Below, piece after piece: positions 1 through 8,899 of a stretch of DNA of 64,000 bases. The position numbers were made by a program, and so were the translations under genes. The DNA comes from Streptomyces sp. A1136. Lineage in GTDB: Bacteria > Actinomycetota > Actinomycetes > Streptomycetales > Streptomycetaceae. The stretch covers positions 186,001 through 250,000 of the forward strand of contig NZ_SSBJ01000004.1 of assembly GCF_004795055.1 (NCBI RefSeq). The letters are read 5' to 3'. The notes under the pieces were generated by a model. That model worked only from the letters and a program-made list of their open reading frames with translations. It was not told the origin of the DNA and did no database searches. How positions within the stretch are numbered: position 1 is the first letter of the stretch; the number at the start of each line of letters is the position of its first letter.

Positions 1-162
1 GTACGCACGCGTGCCCAACCCGAGGCCGTTGACACGGGACACGCCACCGTCCGCGGTGAGTGTCGGACTGTCGCAGGCGCGCACCGGGGGTTCCGGGTGG
101 CGGTGGCCGGCGGGACTCCCGGCCTCGCCGTCAACCGCATCGCCTCCGCTCGGTCCCGGGGG

Positions 163-795
163 TCAGGCGGGCTCGCCGGATGTGCTCCGGTCGGCACCGG
201 CGAGGAGCGTCCGCATGGTCGTGGCCATGGCGTGTCGGGCCTCATCGGGGCTCAGGCCGCAGGAGCGCCAGTGGTACCAGGCACTCCAGGTGGTCACCGC
301 GTCCAAGCCGTTGAGCAGGTCGCCGCGGGCGGGTTCGGGGAGCGGGTCCAGTTCCTGGCTGAAGATCTGGGTGAGCCGAAGTCGGGCGAAGTCCAGCATG
401 CGCTGCACTGCCTCCTGCACCGGTGCGGACGGGTTCTCCAGTCGCAGGATGGCGAGCCTGGCCGGGGTGAGGCCCTCCAGGATGCGGGCGCGCTGCTCGG
501 CCACGGCCGCGACCCGTGCCTCCCGCGGTCCCTCGGCGGGGATCGGTCGGATTTGTGCGAGCAGCTGCTCAAGGCGCCGGTTGACGGCGACCTCGGCCAG
601 CTGCGTCATGTCCGTGAAGTGGTGGAACACCAGTCTGCGGGAGACGCCGGCGCGCTCGGCGACCTTTTCGGCGGGGAAGTGCGCCTGGTTCTCGTCGAGC
701 AGCGACAGCATCGCGTCGGCGATCTTCTCGCGGGTCTGACGTCCGCGTTCCGTCCGCCCGTCAGGGGTGCGCGCGGCGGCTCCGGTCTGTTTCAC
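163..795 (-). CDS. TetR/AcrR family transcriptional regulator
   Basis: A 210-residue one-domain repressor. The N-terminal helix-turn-helix is visible in REKIADAMLSLL...AEKVAERAGVSRRLVFHHF, followed by an all-helical ligand domain typical of TetR proteins. A longer reading frame exists upstream, but the GTG start at 795 has a good AGGAG site 5-6 bases upstream and the extra 43 residues look like translated operator DNA. The gene is divergent from the MMPL exporter, and a perfect inverted repeat lies between them. I infer that it represses itself and the exporter and is released by an exported or related molecule. The ligand is unknown. Confidence 0.85.
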   Translation of the reverse strand: MKQTGAAARTPDGRTERGRQTREKIADAMLSLLDENQAHFPAEKVAERAGVSRRLVFHHFTDMTQLAEVAVNRRLEQLLAQIRPIPAEGPREARVAAVAEQRARILEGLTPARLAILRLENPSAPVQEAVQRMLDFARLRLTQIFSQELDPLPEPARGDLLNGLDAVTTWSAWYHWRSCGLSPDEARHAMATTMRTLLAGADRSTSGEPA

Positions 796-833
796 GTGTA
801 CTCCTACGCCCTCTCGTTGACATGGTTGCACCA

Positions 834-860
834 CGAGTGCAAGTGTACGTCTTGCACTCG
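834..860. promoter_or_regulatory. Inverted-repeat operator between TetR and MMPL genes
   Basis: The arms cgagtgcaag (834-843) and cttgcactcg (851-860) are perfectly complementary over 10 bp with a 7-nt centre. An extra half-site-like gaagtgca lies just to the right. Size and place, 39 bp upstream of the TetR start and 70 bp upstream of the exporter, are what a TetR dimer site needs. Binding is inferred. Confidence 0.65.
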
Positions 861-929
861 AAGTGCAGTTAGTTTCGGCAGGCCCGCCTACGGGCCCGCT
901 GCCGCGAAACGAAGGGCGGTTCACCGCAG

Positions 930-3143
930 ATGTTCACCGGTGTGGGGCGTTGGTGCGCCCGCAGGCCGAAGCGCGTGGTTGCGGCGTGGCTGCTGATGTT
1001 GGCGGCGGCACTCGCCGCCGTCGGGGTGTTCGGCCGAGTCACGAGCGAGGCCGTCACCCTTCCCGGCAGCGACAACCAGGCCGCCCGGGACATCGCCGAC
1101 CGCGCGTTCCCCGGGTCGGCTTCGGGCAAGCAGCCGGTCATGTTGCACACACCCGCCACCGCGGCGCCGCTCACCGCCGCCGACTCCATGGCCGCGGTTC
1201 GCAGTGCGGCCACCGCCGTGGCCGCGGTGCCGCACGTGGTCGCCGTCACCACGCCCTACGACCCGGCCGGTGCCACGGCGATGAGCGCCGACGGCCACAC
1301 CGCCTACCTCGCGGTCGAACTCGACGTCAGCGGAAGGGACGTGACGCCCGAGACGACGTCCGCCGTGCTGGCCGCGGCGGCGCCGGCGAGCGCCGCGGGC
1401 ATCGAGGTGACGCCGGGCGGCTTCCTGGCCGCGGCGGTCGACAAGGGGAGCACCGGCCGCAGCGAAGCGCTCGGACTCGGCGCCGCACTGGTGGTCCTCG
1501 TATTCACCTTCGGCAGCGTCGCCGCCGCCGGGCTCCCGCTGCTCGCGGGGATCATCGGCCTCGGCATCGCCCTGCCCGTCCTCGGCTTGGTCGGTCACCT
1601 GATGGACGTGCCCGACGCCGCCGAGACCATCGCCGCCATGATCGGTCTGGGCGTCGGCATCGACTACACCCTGTTCGGGCTCACCCGCTTCCGCGAACTG
1701 CGCGCCAAGGGAGTCGACATCGAGGACGCGGCTGTGCGTACGACGGCCGGTTCCGGCAAGTCCGTCGCCTTCGCCGGCAGCGCCGTCATGGCCGCCCTCG
1801 CCGGCCTCGCCCTCGGCGGAGTCCCGCTGCTGTACGCCTTGGCCATCGCTCCCGCGATAGCCGTGGTGACGGCGCTGGGCGTGAACCTCACCCTCCTGCC
1901 CGCGGCACTCGTCCTGCTGGGAAGGCGGCTGACTCCCGTTCCGACCGCTTCCCTCCAGGCCGGTCGCCCGCGCGGCTGGGAGCGGATCGCCCTCTTGGTC
2001 GCGGCCAAGCCGTGGGCGATGTTGCTGTCCGGGCTGGCCCTGCTCGGGCTCCTCGCCGCCCCGGCGCTCAACCTCCACCTCGGCCAACTGGACGCCGCCA
2101 GCAAGCCCGCCGGCAGCATGAGTCGTACCGCCTACGACCGGATGGCCGCTGCGTTCGGGCCGGGGGCCAACGGCGTCCTCCAGGTCGTCGACGCCTTGCC
2201 CACCCCGGTGCGGGGAGACGCGGAGAGCGCCGACCCGCGCATTACCGGCGTGAGCGCCGCGCTGCGCGGCGCCGAAGGCGTCGCCGTCGTCAGCCCGCCC
2301 GTGACGGCCGCCGACGGTCGCACCGTCCAGTGGCAGGTCACCCCCGCCACCGCCCCCTCCGACCCCGATACGGCCGCGCTCGTCCGCCGGCTCCGCTCCG
2401 AGGTCCTGCCCGCCGCGACCGCGGGGAGCGGGCAGGTCCTCCACGTCGGCGGCGCCCCGGCGGCCCAGGCCGACCTCAACACCCGGATCGCGCAGCGCAT
2501 GCCGCTCGTCGTCGGCTTCGTCCTGACCGTCGCCGGCCTGCTCCTGCTGCTCGCGTTCCGCTCTCCGGTCGTCGCCGTGAAGGCGGCCGTGATGAACCTG
2601 GTGTCGGTCGCCGCCGCATACGGAGTCCTCACCGCGGTCTTCCAGGACGGCCGGGGCGCACGGCTGATCGGTCTGGAGGGTGCGGTGGCGATCCCCGGCT
2701 ACGTGCCCCTGCTGATGTTCGCGGTGCTTTTCGGCCTCTCGATGGACTACGAGGTGTTCCTGCTGAGCGCCGTGCGCGAGGCCTACCTCAAGAGCGGGGA
2801 CAATCGTCGCGCCGTGGTCGAGGGTCTCGCCGGCACCGGACGGATCATCAGCTCGGCGGCCATGATCATGGTGACGGTCTTCCTAAGCTACCTGCTCTCC
2901 GGCGACCCGGTCGTCAAGATGTTCGGCATCGGTCTGGCGACCGCGGTCGCCCTGGACGCGACCGTCGTCCGCGGCCTGCTGGTCCCCGCCACCATGCTCC
3001 TGCTCGGCTCCGGCAACTGGTGGCTCCCCGGTTGGCTCGACCGCCTCCTCCCGCACGTCGACATCGAGGGCGACGGCCATGAGGAGCACGTCGCCGCCGA
3101 GCCGGCCGCGGCCCCGGCGCGGGTCGCAGTCGAAGGACGGTAG
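930..3143 (+). CDS. MMPL/RND-family transporter
   Basis: A 737-residue inner-membrane protein of the MMPL (MmpL/ActII-3-like) branch of RND transporters, which use the proton gradient to export lipids or drugs. It has the family's duplicated layout: TM1 near residues 15-35, a large extracytoplasmic domain, a block of five helices, a second loop from about 375, then a second block from about 520. Each half carries a GxxxDY-type motif (GLGVGIDYTLF near 245, GLSMDYEVF near 605) at the usual proton-relay position. The length is normal. ATG at 930 directly follows the divergent promoter and operator shared with the TetR gene, so it is probably induced by a toxic substrate. The substrate cannot be told from sequence. 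Confidence 0.9.
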   Translation: MFTGVGRWCARRPKRVVAAWLLMLAAALAAVGVFGRVTSEAVTLPGSDNQAARDIADRAFPGSASGKQPVMLHTPATAAPLTAADSMAAVRSAATAVAAVPHVVAVTTPYDPAGATAMSADGHTAYLAVELDVSGRDVTPETTSAVLAAAAPASAAGIEVTPGGFLAAAVDKGSTGRSEALGLGAALVVLVFTFGSVAAAGLPLLAGIIGLGIALPVLGLVGHLMDVPDAAETIAAMIGLGVGIDYTLFGLTRFRELRAKGVDIEDAAVRTTAGSGKSVAFAGSAVMAALAGLALGGVPLLYALAIAPAIAVVTALGVNLTLLPAALVLLGRRLTPVPTASLQAGRPRGWERIALLVAAKPWAMLLSGLALLGLLAAPALNLHLGQLDAASKPAGSMSRTAYDRMAAAFGPGANGVLQVVDALPTPVRGDAESADPRITGVSAALRGAEGVAVVSPPVTAADGRTVQWQVTPATAPSDPDTAALVRRLRSEVLPAATAGSGQVLHVGGAPAAQADLNTRIAQRMPLVVGFVLTVAGLLLLLAFRSPVVAVKAAVMNLVSVAAAYGVLTAVFQDGRGARLIGLEGAVAIPGYVPLLMFAVLFGLSMDYEVFLLSAVREAYLKSGDNRRAVVEGLAGTGRIISSAAMIMVTVFLSYLLSGDPVVKMFGIGLATAVALDATVVRGLLVPATMLLLGSGNWWLPGWLDRLLPHVDIEGDGHEEHVAAEPAAAPARVAVEGR

Positions 3144-3488
3144 CGGCCGACTGCGCGCCACCGCGCCCGCCCGGCCGGAGGATCCGGTGGGAGGGTGCCT
3201 CCGCACGAGTAGCGGTTGACGTCATCGGCTCTCTGCCTTCCATCGGCGGGGGGAAACATCGATCCCGATGGTGACCTCGGCCTGGTTGTCTGACCAGGTC
3301 AGACGACCGGCCATCTGTGACCGGCGGCCACGACCGGGCTCACCCCGGGGCGTACCGGTCGTACCGGAGGCTCGGGGCGGCCACCGGACGACAGGGGCGC
3401 CCCGAGGCGTCGGGTCCGCAGCCCGGGAGCGGGGGGCCCAGGCGAGTGGGAACGGCCAAGTGGCGCGTAGGTCCCCCCGGCATCGCTT
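3144..3488. other. Convergent intergenic region with a 17-bp palindrome
   Basis: No convincing gene is visible between the exporter and the convergent DUF3291 gene. Bases 3288-3304 form a perfect palindrome (gtctgacc-a-ggtcagac). It resembles a regulator binding site, but no promoter or gene start is adjacent, so it may be left over from a lost gene. Confidence 0.4.
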
Positions 3489-3899
3489 CTAGGCGTCGTC
3501 CGGCTGCGTCGCGGCCTTTTCGGCGATGCGGTGTTCGGCTTCGGCCCAGGTGATGGGGAGATCACCTACGCCGACGTTCCAGAAGACGAAGGTCGACGTC
3601 TTCATCGTCGGGCGCATCGCCGTCACTATGCCGCGGTGCGGGTCGGTCGAGTTGAAGGTCATCAGCGACCCGCGGTTGTCCCACGCCGACAGCGTCAGGA
3701 ACGTGCGCTTGAACGGGCGCGCGACGAGCGACGCGCCGAGACAGCCCGGGGCGCTCTTGACCTGGCGCCAAGCGGACAACGACTTGACGAAGAAGCGCGG
3801 TACGTCCTTCAGGCTCCGCACCTCGAAGCGCGACGCCATGACGAGGGCGGACGTGGTACCGCCGGGTGCACTTGGAACGGTCCACGGAAGGGTGGGCAC
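3489..3899 (-). CDS. DUF3291 domain-containing protein
   Basis: A 136-residue soluble protein that looks like the DUF3291 / spheroidene-monooxygenase-like ferredoxin-fold family, with conserved pieces such as FFVKSLSAWRQVKSAPGCLGASL, LTLSAWDN and the terminal WAEAEHRIAE. Function is unknown; the fold resembles small haem- or flavin-free monooxygenase domains. The GTG start at 3899 has GGAGGT six bases upstream, so I prefer it to an ATG 47 codons earlier. It is read away from the next gene group and has its own promoter region. Confidence 0.7.
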   Translation of the reverse strand: MPTLPWTVPSAPGGTTSALVMASRFEVRSLKDVPRFFVKSLSAWRQVKSAPGCLGASLVARPFKRTFLTLSAWDNRGSLMTFNSTDPHRGIVTAMRPTMKTSTFVFWNVGVGDLPITWAEAEHRIAEKAATQPDDA

Positions 3900-4057
3900 G
3901 ATATGACCTCCAAGATCGGTGTTGTCGCAGGAGCCGGGACAATAGCCGCTCGGCCGGCCCTGGTCGAGCGCATTCTCCTGCCCGAGCTGCCAAGTCAACC
4001 GGCAAATCCGGCACCCGACAGCCGAACCGTCACACCGCACGCCGACCGTCGAACGTG

Positions 4058-4561
4058 TCAGGTGGCGGGGCGGGTGGCGGGCTGGACGCGGAAGGAGAAG
4101 GCCTCCATGAGGGGCTTGCGCTGGGTCTTCTTGCGCTGGGTCTTTTGGACGGCGGCGACGCGCCAGTGCCCGTCGGGGTCGCGAATGACCGTGTAGGTGG
4201 CGAGCTTTCCGAGCTTGACGGGCTTTCCGGCTTCGGTCGCTTCCCCCGAAAATTTGCGGACGTCACCGCGGGTGACGGTCACGGCGGCGTCGCTGCCGTA
4301 GAAACGCAGGTCGACGAGGTCGAGGAAGAGCCGGGTGCCCTTGAGGAAGCTGTCGAACAAGGCCTGGTGGGCGCGGCCGATCTCCCGGCCGCCGTGGTAG
4401 ACGGTGCCGACGTAGGTGACGTCGGTGGCGTCGTCGGTGAAGCAGGCGCCGTACGCCGTTCCGTCCCCGTCGGCCCATGCGGCGGCGCTGCGCCGGAGCA
4501 GGGCTTGGATGGCGGCGGTGTCTTCGGCGCGGTGGGCGGGGGTGCTCTGGTTCGTGTTCAC
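4058..4561 (-). CDS. SgcJ/EcaC-type NTF2-like protein
   Basis: A 167-residue protein with the cone-shaped NTF2/SnoaL fold. The residues EDTAAIQALLRRSAAAWADGDGTAYGACFTDDATDVTY and the closing HWRVAAVQKT are the hallmarks of the SgcJ/EcaC group. Members are often called oxidoreductases, but most have no proven reaction. The GTG start at 4561 follows AGGAG, and the 61-codon upstream extension is poor coding sequence. It is divergent from a truncated MarR gene, which may once have regulated it. Confidence 0.75.
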   Translation of the reverse strand: MNTNQSTPAHRAEDTAAIQALLRRSAAAWADGDGTAYGACFTDDATDVTYVGTVYHGGREIGRAHQALFDSFLKGTRLFLDLVDLRFYGSDAAVTVTRGDVRKFSGEATEAGKPVKLGKLATYTVIRDPDGHWRVAAVQKTQRKKTQRKPLMEAFSFRVQPATRPAT

Positions 4562-4738
4562 GGATGGCTCTCCTGGTTCGCTACGAGGAGGTGATGTACG
4601 GGCGCTGGTGCCGTTGGTCGCCCGGGCCGCCGGTGGCGGACCGCGTGGGCCCGTGCGGTCGGGGCAAACGCTCTCCGGACGCGGCTCGGCGACGCCGGTG
4701 GGTGTGCGGTCCCCTCCTTTAGGGATTGGAGGAGTACG

Positions 4739-5026
4739 TGTCAACGCACGACGTACCGCCAGACCACCCGTCTCGTCGACCGCCTCGCGGCGGCCGGCTA
4801 CGTCCGCCGCGTCCCCTCGCCGGACGACCGCCGGAAAGTGATCGTCGAACCCATCGGCACACCCGCCGGCCTCGACCGGACCATGGCCCCCGCGCGCGAG
4901 CGCATCGGCGAACTGCTCGCCACCTACTCACCCGACCAACTGAAGGTGTTGTTCGACTATGTCGCCCGCGCTGCCGACGCCTATCAGGTATCCGTCGAGC
5001 ACCTGCGTACCGCCTCCGCCCCCTGA
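4739..5026 (+). pseudogene. 3' half of a MarR-family regulator
   Basis: Reading from 4739 gives TTRLVDRLAAAGYVRRVPSP followed by DDRRKVIVEP, which is the recognition helix and wing of a MarR repressor, and then the C-terminal dimerisation helix ending in a normal stop. The first two to three helices of the domain are missing and no in-frame start with a ribosome site exists. The ATG/GTG codons nearby are internal or in other frames. It is therefore a 5'-truncated remnant of about 90 residues, next to the divergent SgcJ-like gene. Confidence 0.7.
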
Positions 5027-5113
5027 CCGCGAGGCCCCCACGGCCCCGAACCGGGTGCGCCCGGTGCCGGCGGCCCGCGCGGTGATGCGCGCGGAAGGGG
5101 GCACCATGGGGTC

Positions 5114-5497
5114 ATGAGAACGCGTCCGGTACTCGTCTACGACGGAGACTGCGGCTTCTGCACGGCTTCGGCCGGAGCCGCGCAGCGCCTCCTCCGTCCC
5201 GCCTGCGACATCACCGCGTGGCAGTCGACCGACCTGGACGCCCTCGGCGTCGCGCAGGCACGCGCCGAGTACGAGGTGCTGTGGGTGCCCCCCGATGGTG
5301 TCGTGCACGGCGGGGCCCAGGCGGTGGCGAAGCTCTTGCTGCGCGTCGGCGGGGTGTGGGCGGTCGTGGGCGCGGTCCTGACGTTGCCACCGGTTCGCTG
5401 GATCGCCCATGCCGTCTACCGGGTCATCGCGAACAACCGAGGACGGCTGCCGGGAGGGACGCGGGCCTGTGCCGCTCCCGCCCGGCGGCCGTCCTGA
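5114..5497 (+). CDS. DCC (DUF393) thiol-disulfide oxidoreductase-like protein
   Basis: A 127-residue protein of the DUF393/DCC family. The diagnostic motif YDGDCGFC is at residues 9-16, so the two cysteines could form a redox-active pair as in thioredoxins. Later, PPDGVVHGGAQAVAKLL and a C-terminal hydrophobic helix match the family. Length is normal. Substrates of this family are generally unknown. ATG at 5114 is the only good start. It is convergent with the SDR gene. Confidence 0.8.
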   Translation: MRTRPVLVYDGDCGFCTASAGAAQRLLRPACDITAWQSTDLDALGVAQARAEYEVLWVPPDGVVHGGAQAVAKLLLRVGGVWAVVGAVLTLPPVRWIAHAVYRVIANNRGRLPGGTRACAAPARRPS

Positions 5498-5510
5498 TCC
5501 TCGCCTGCCG

Positions 5511-5550
5511 CGCACCGGGCCTCGCCGGGCCTCGCCGGGCCGCGCCGGGC
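5511..5550. repeat. Four tandem 10-bp units
   Basis: Four adjacent 10-bp units share the core cgccgggc: cgcaccgggc, ctcgccgggc twice, then cgcgccgggc. They lie between two convergent genes. This is probably slippage in GC-rich DNA, with no clear function. Confidence 0.6.
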
Positions 5551-5562
5551 GAGACGGTGCGG

Positions 5563-6294
5563 TCAGGCGGCGTGGCCGCCGTCGACGGAGAACTCGGAAC
5601 CGGTGACGTAGGCGGCCCCGTCTCCGGCGAGGAAGGTGACCACGGCCGCGACCTCCTCCGGACGGCCGAAGCGGCCGAGGGCCGTCATCGCCGCCTGGGC
5701 GGCCGCGTGAGGTCCGTCGGCCGGGTTCATGTCCGTGTCCACCGGCCCCGGATGGACGATGTTGGCGGTGATGCCCCGCCCTCCGAGTTCACGGGCGAGG
5801 GCTTTGGTGAGCCCGGTCAGCGCGGACTTGCTCATCGTGTAGAGGGTTCCGCCGGGTCCCGGCACCCGCTGGGTCATGCACGTGCCGATGGTGATGATCC
5901 GACCTCCTTGGCCCATGTGGCGCGCTGCCGCCTGCGAGGCGAGGAACGCGCCCCGGACGTTGATCGCGAGCACGCGGTCGACGTCGGTCGGGGTGAGCCC
6001 GTCCAGGGGGCCGAGGACGCCGACGCCCGCGTTGTTGACCAGTACGTCGAGTCGGCCGAGTGACCGCGCCGCCCGGTCGACGGCGTCCGCCGCGTCATCG
6101 ATGTGGCCCGCGTCCGCTCGGACGGCGAAGCCTCGACGTCCCAAGGCTTCGACTTTGTGCACGACTTCCTCGGCCGCCGCTTCATTCGCCGTGTAGGTGA
6201 TGCCCACGTCGGCTCCCGCCCCGGCCATCGCCAACGCGATCGCCGCGCCGATGCCCCGGCTGCCACCCGTCACCAGAACCGCCTTGCCGTTCAT
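5563..6294 (-). CDS. SDR family oxidoreductase
   Basis: A 243-residue classical short-chain dehydrogenase/reductase. The cofactor loop TGGSRGIG is at residues 9-16 and NNAGVG near 88. The active-site YTMSK supplies Tyr and Lys. At the place of the usual catalytic Ser (ITIGS in close relatives) the sequence reads ITIGTC, so Thr may replace Ser. The C-terminal FLAGDGAAYVTGSEFSVDGG is typical of 3-oxoacyl-ACP-reductase-like SDRs. The ATG at 6294 has GAGGAGG eight bases upstream. A longer reading frame upstream is not coding. The substrate is unknown. Confidence 0.88.
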   Translation of the reverse strand: MNGKAVLVTGGSRGIGAAIALAMAGAGADVGITYTANEAAAEEVVHKVEALGRRGFAVRADAGHIDDAADAVDRAARSLGRLDVLVNNAGVGVLGPLDGLTPTDVDRVLAINVRGAFLASQAAARHMGQGGRIITIGTCMTQRVPGPGGTLYTMSKSALTGLTKALARELGGRGITANIVHPGPVDTDMNPADGPHAAAQAAMTALGRFGRPEEVAAVVTFLAGDGAAYVTGSEFSVDGGHAA

Positions 6295-6567
6295 GTACGC
6301 CTCCTCGAAATTGGTTGCTTGTTCAATGAAATGAGAAGGCAGGTGCGGCTGCCGGCGGGGATCCGACCTCGCGTTCGCCCGCCGGCCGCCAGTCGGCACC
6401 CGACTCGGGGCTCGGCGCGTGTCCGGGCCCCCACGGCCGACGGCCCGGGCCAGGGCGCGCTGCGTGCTCACCGGCACGGGTGGAGCTGCTCGTCGGCCAC
6501 CCGCAACGTGCTCGCATGCGGCCGCAATGCGCGGGCAGACGGATGCCACCTTCTGGAAGGAGCAGTG

Positions 6568-6744
6568 ATGCTTGCTATCGCGGCCGCGGTCTTGTTCTTC
6601 ATCAGCTTCCTGATCAACGCGGCGGAGATCTCGACGAACCACGTGTTCTCGTCCGGCAATTTCATGATCCTCGGGCTGATGCTGCTCGCTCTCCACGTGG
6701 CCGGCGTCGGCAGCGCCTGGACCACCCGCGGTCGACGCCGCTGA
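6568..6744 (+). CDS. Small membrane protein
   Basis: A 58-residue protein with two hydrophobic segments (roughly residues 2-18 and 32-48) and an Arg-rich C-terminus (TTRGRRR). The start is supported by GAAGGAG a few bases upstream, and a perfect hairpin follows the stop. Function is unknown. The next gene downstream is far enough away to be a separate unit. Confidence 0.6.
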   Translation: MLAIAAAVLFFISFLINAAEISTNHVFSSGNFMILGLMLLALHVAGVGSAWTTRGRRR

Positions 6745-6776
6745 GTATCGGAGGCCGACACCACAGAGCCGGAACA

Positions 6777-6820
6777 GCGCTGCCCCCGCATCCGTGACCC
6801 TCGGAGAGCGGGGGCAGCGC
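6777..6820. terminator. Hairpin terminator
   Basis: Perfect 13-bp arms, gcgctgcccccgc (6777-6789) and gcgggggcagcgc (6808-6820), flank an 18-nt loop about 30 bases after the small membrane protein. There is no T tract, as is common in streptomycetes. Confidence 0.75.
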
Positions 6821-7037
6821 CGTGCGTATCGGCTTGGTCGAACCGTCCCGGCGGCCGGGCCGGGGTGGTCGCCCGCCTTTCCGTGGGGCGGCACTGTGAT
6901 CACGCGCACCGAGGCCGCCAAGTCGGTGGTGTCGGCGGCTTGTCGGTGCTGTCGGTGCGATGTCGGTGGGGGCTGACACCGTTCGAGAGGTCCTGCCGGG
7001 TACCCATCCGGCTTGGAATTCGAAGAGGGGATCTCTC

Positions 7038-8633
7038 GTGCATGACGTAGTGATCGTGGGAGCCGGTCCGGTCGGTCTGGCGCTCGCCTGCGAGCTTGGC
7101 CTCGCGGGCTGTTCCGTACTGGTGCTCGAACGGGAGTCGGGGCCCGGGTTCCCGTTACGGGCGGCCCCGCTCGGGAGGCGAGGGCTGTCCGCCGCGTCGG
7201 TCGAGGCGTTCTACCGGCGTGGACTGCTGCAACCGCTGCGGGCCGCGTCGGGTGTCCAAGAGGTGTTCGGTGCGGCCCCCGAAGCGGGCGAGCCGCCGCG
7301 TCCCCGGTTGTTCGGCCACTTCGCCGGCATGGTGCTCGACGGAGACCAAGTCGACCTCGCCGCACTGCCGTTCCGGCTTGGCGGCCCGGCACTCGAAGGC
7401 ATGATGACGGACCTCGAAGCGGTCGAGACGGTACTGTCCGAGCAGGCGGCCAAGCTCGGCGTCGAGATCAGGCGCGGCGTCACGGTCACGGCCGTCTCCC
7501 CGAACGGGCAGAGCGTGGTCGCACATGCCGGCGCGGACGCGTACGAGGCGCGCTGGCTCGTCGGATGCGACGGCGGACGCAGTACGGTGCGCAGGCTCGC
7601 GGGCTTCGAATTCGTCGGTACGGAGCCCCAGTTCACCGGTTACGCCTTGAAAGCCGCTCTCGCCGATCCCGAGAAGCTGCGCCCCGGGTTCAACCTGACG
7701 TCGACCGGCATGTACATCCGGATGCCCGCCGACGGGCACATCGCCATGATGGACTTCGACGGCGGTGCGTTCGATCGCTCGCAGCCGCCGACTCGCGACC
7801 ATCTTCAGGCGGTTCTGCGCCGCGTGTCCGACACCGACGTGACCATCGACGAGGTCCACATCGCCTCGACTTTCACCGATCGGGCGATGCAGACGACGGC
7901 CTACCGTCGGGGCCGCGTCCTGCTCGCGGGCGACGCCGCCCACATCCATTCCCCCCTTGGCGGCCAGGGACTGAACACCGGCATCGGCGACGCGATGAAC
8001 CTGGGGTGGAAGCTCGCGGCGACCGTGCACGGGTACGCGTCCGACGGGCTTCTCGATACCTACGCCGACGAGCGGCATCCGATTGGTGCGGCGGTGCTCG
8101 ACTGGTCGCGCGCCCAGGTGGCGACCATGAGGCCGGACCCGTACGCGCAGGCGATCCAGGCGGTGGTGCGCGACCTCATCGGGACCCGTGACGGAGCGAC
8201 CTATGTGTTCGAAAGGCTCTCGGGCTCGTGGATACGGTACGACCTCGGCGGCGAGCACCCGTTGGTCGGCCGCAGCGCCCCCGACTTCCTTCTTGAGGAG
8301 GGGCTTGAGGACGGCACGCGCCTCGGCGGCCTCATGGAGGACGGACGGGGCGTCGTGCTCGATTTCACCGTCGACCGGCGCCTGCACGTTTCGGCGACGG
8401 GTTGGGAGGGCCGGATACGGTACGCCGCTGGGGCGGCGGGCGACGACCTCGGGGTGGGTGCCGTGCTGGTGCGGCCTGACGGCGTGGTCGCCTGGGCCGG
8501 TGATCATCACCCTGATCCGGAGGCGTTCGAGCAGGCCGCGAGCCGTTGGTTCGGTGCCCCGACCGCTGCCGGAGTCACGGGCTGTGCCCACACCGACCCC
8601 GTACCTCTGCGCGCGGGCTCCGGCCGGCCGTGA
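7038..8633 (+). CDS. FAD-dependent aromatic monooxygenase
   Basis: A 531-residue flavoprotein of the group A aromatic hydroxylases (PheA/TfdB family, which includes rifampicin monooxygenase Rox and polyketide hydroxylases). It shows the FAD-binding GAGPVGL at residues 8-14, the DG motif LVGCDGGRSTVRR near 175, and the GD motif LLAGDAAHIHSPLGGQGLNTG near 295. The C-terminal thioredoxin-like domain is present (RPDGVVAW near 495). It would hydroxylate an aromatic substrate with NAD(P)H and O2. The GTG at 7038 has GAGGGG upstream; the earlier ATG at 6960 lacks one. It stands alone, so an antibiotic-inactivating or catabolic role is equally possible. Confidence 0.85.
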   Translation: MHDVVIVGAGPVGLALACELGLAGCSVLVLERESGPGFPLRAAPLGRRGLSAASVEAFYRRGLLQPLRAASGVQEVFGAAPEAGEPPRPRLFGHFAGMVLDGDQVDLAALPFRLGGPALEGMMTDLEAVETVLSEQAAKLGVEIRRGVTVTAVSPNGQSVVAHAGADAYEARWLVGCDGGRSTVRRLAGFEFVGTEPQFTGYALKAALADPEKLRPGFNLTSTGMYIRMPADGHIAMMDFDGGAFDRSQPPTRDHLQAVLRRVSDTDVTIDEVHIASTFTDRAMQTTAYRRGRVLLAGDAAHIHSPLGGQGLNTGIGDAMNLGWKLAATVHGYASDGLLDTYADERHPIGAAVLDWSRAQVATMRPDPYAQAIQAVVRDLIGTRDGATYVFERLSGSWIRYDLGGEHPLVGRSAPDFLLEEGLEDGTRLGGLMEDGRGVVLDFTVDRRLHVSATGWEGRIRYAAGAAGDDLGVGAVLVRPDGVVAWAGDHHPDPEAFEQAASRWFGAPTAAGVTGCAHTDPVPLRAGSGRP

Positions 8634-8813
8634 GTCGGGTCGTCGTCCGGCCGTGAGTGCCTCGGACTGCCGGCGGTGCCGCACGAGCGGCTCGACATCG
8701 ATCGCCCTGCGATGGCCCCACCGTCGCAGGGCGATCAGGGGGCGGCCCCGTCGATGACGAGGTCGCCGGCGTGGTCGACCGTCGCCTGACCGAGCAGCCG
8801 CCGTGACAGATAA

Positions 8814-8871
8814 CGGATAGCTCATCCGAATATGTGTTACGGTCGGCGGCAGTAAGCGGATAGGTCATCCG
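8814..8871 (+). promoter_or_regulatory. Two CGGAT-N5-ATCCG operators upstream of the SDR gene
   Basis: Two copies of a 15-bp interrupted palindrome, cggatagctcatccg (8814-8828) and cggataggtcatccg (8857-8871), lie 43 bp apart, just upstream of the SDR start at 8900. A third copy precedes the TetR gene at 9851. This is the layout expected for repression of both genes by that TetR protein. Confidence 0.75.
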
Positions 8872-8899
8872 AATGTGTTTGATCTGGGGGTAGCGCGCC

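Noticed and set aside
1..162. Left edge of the window
   Set aside because: No supported gene or element could be assigned in these bases.
863..3082. Long open frame overlapping the MMPL gene in another frame
   Set aside because: Arg/Pro-rich with no domain; a shadow caused by high GC.
3268..3492. Short frame next to a palindrome, possibly a GntR remnant
   Set aside because: Only a vague resemblance; insufficient residues match.
6295..7392. N-terminal extension of the SDR gene on the minus strand
   Set aside because: Overlaps an intergenic region and a monooxygenase gene on the other strand; no family similarity before the ATG at 6294.
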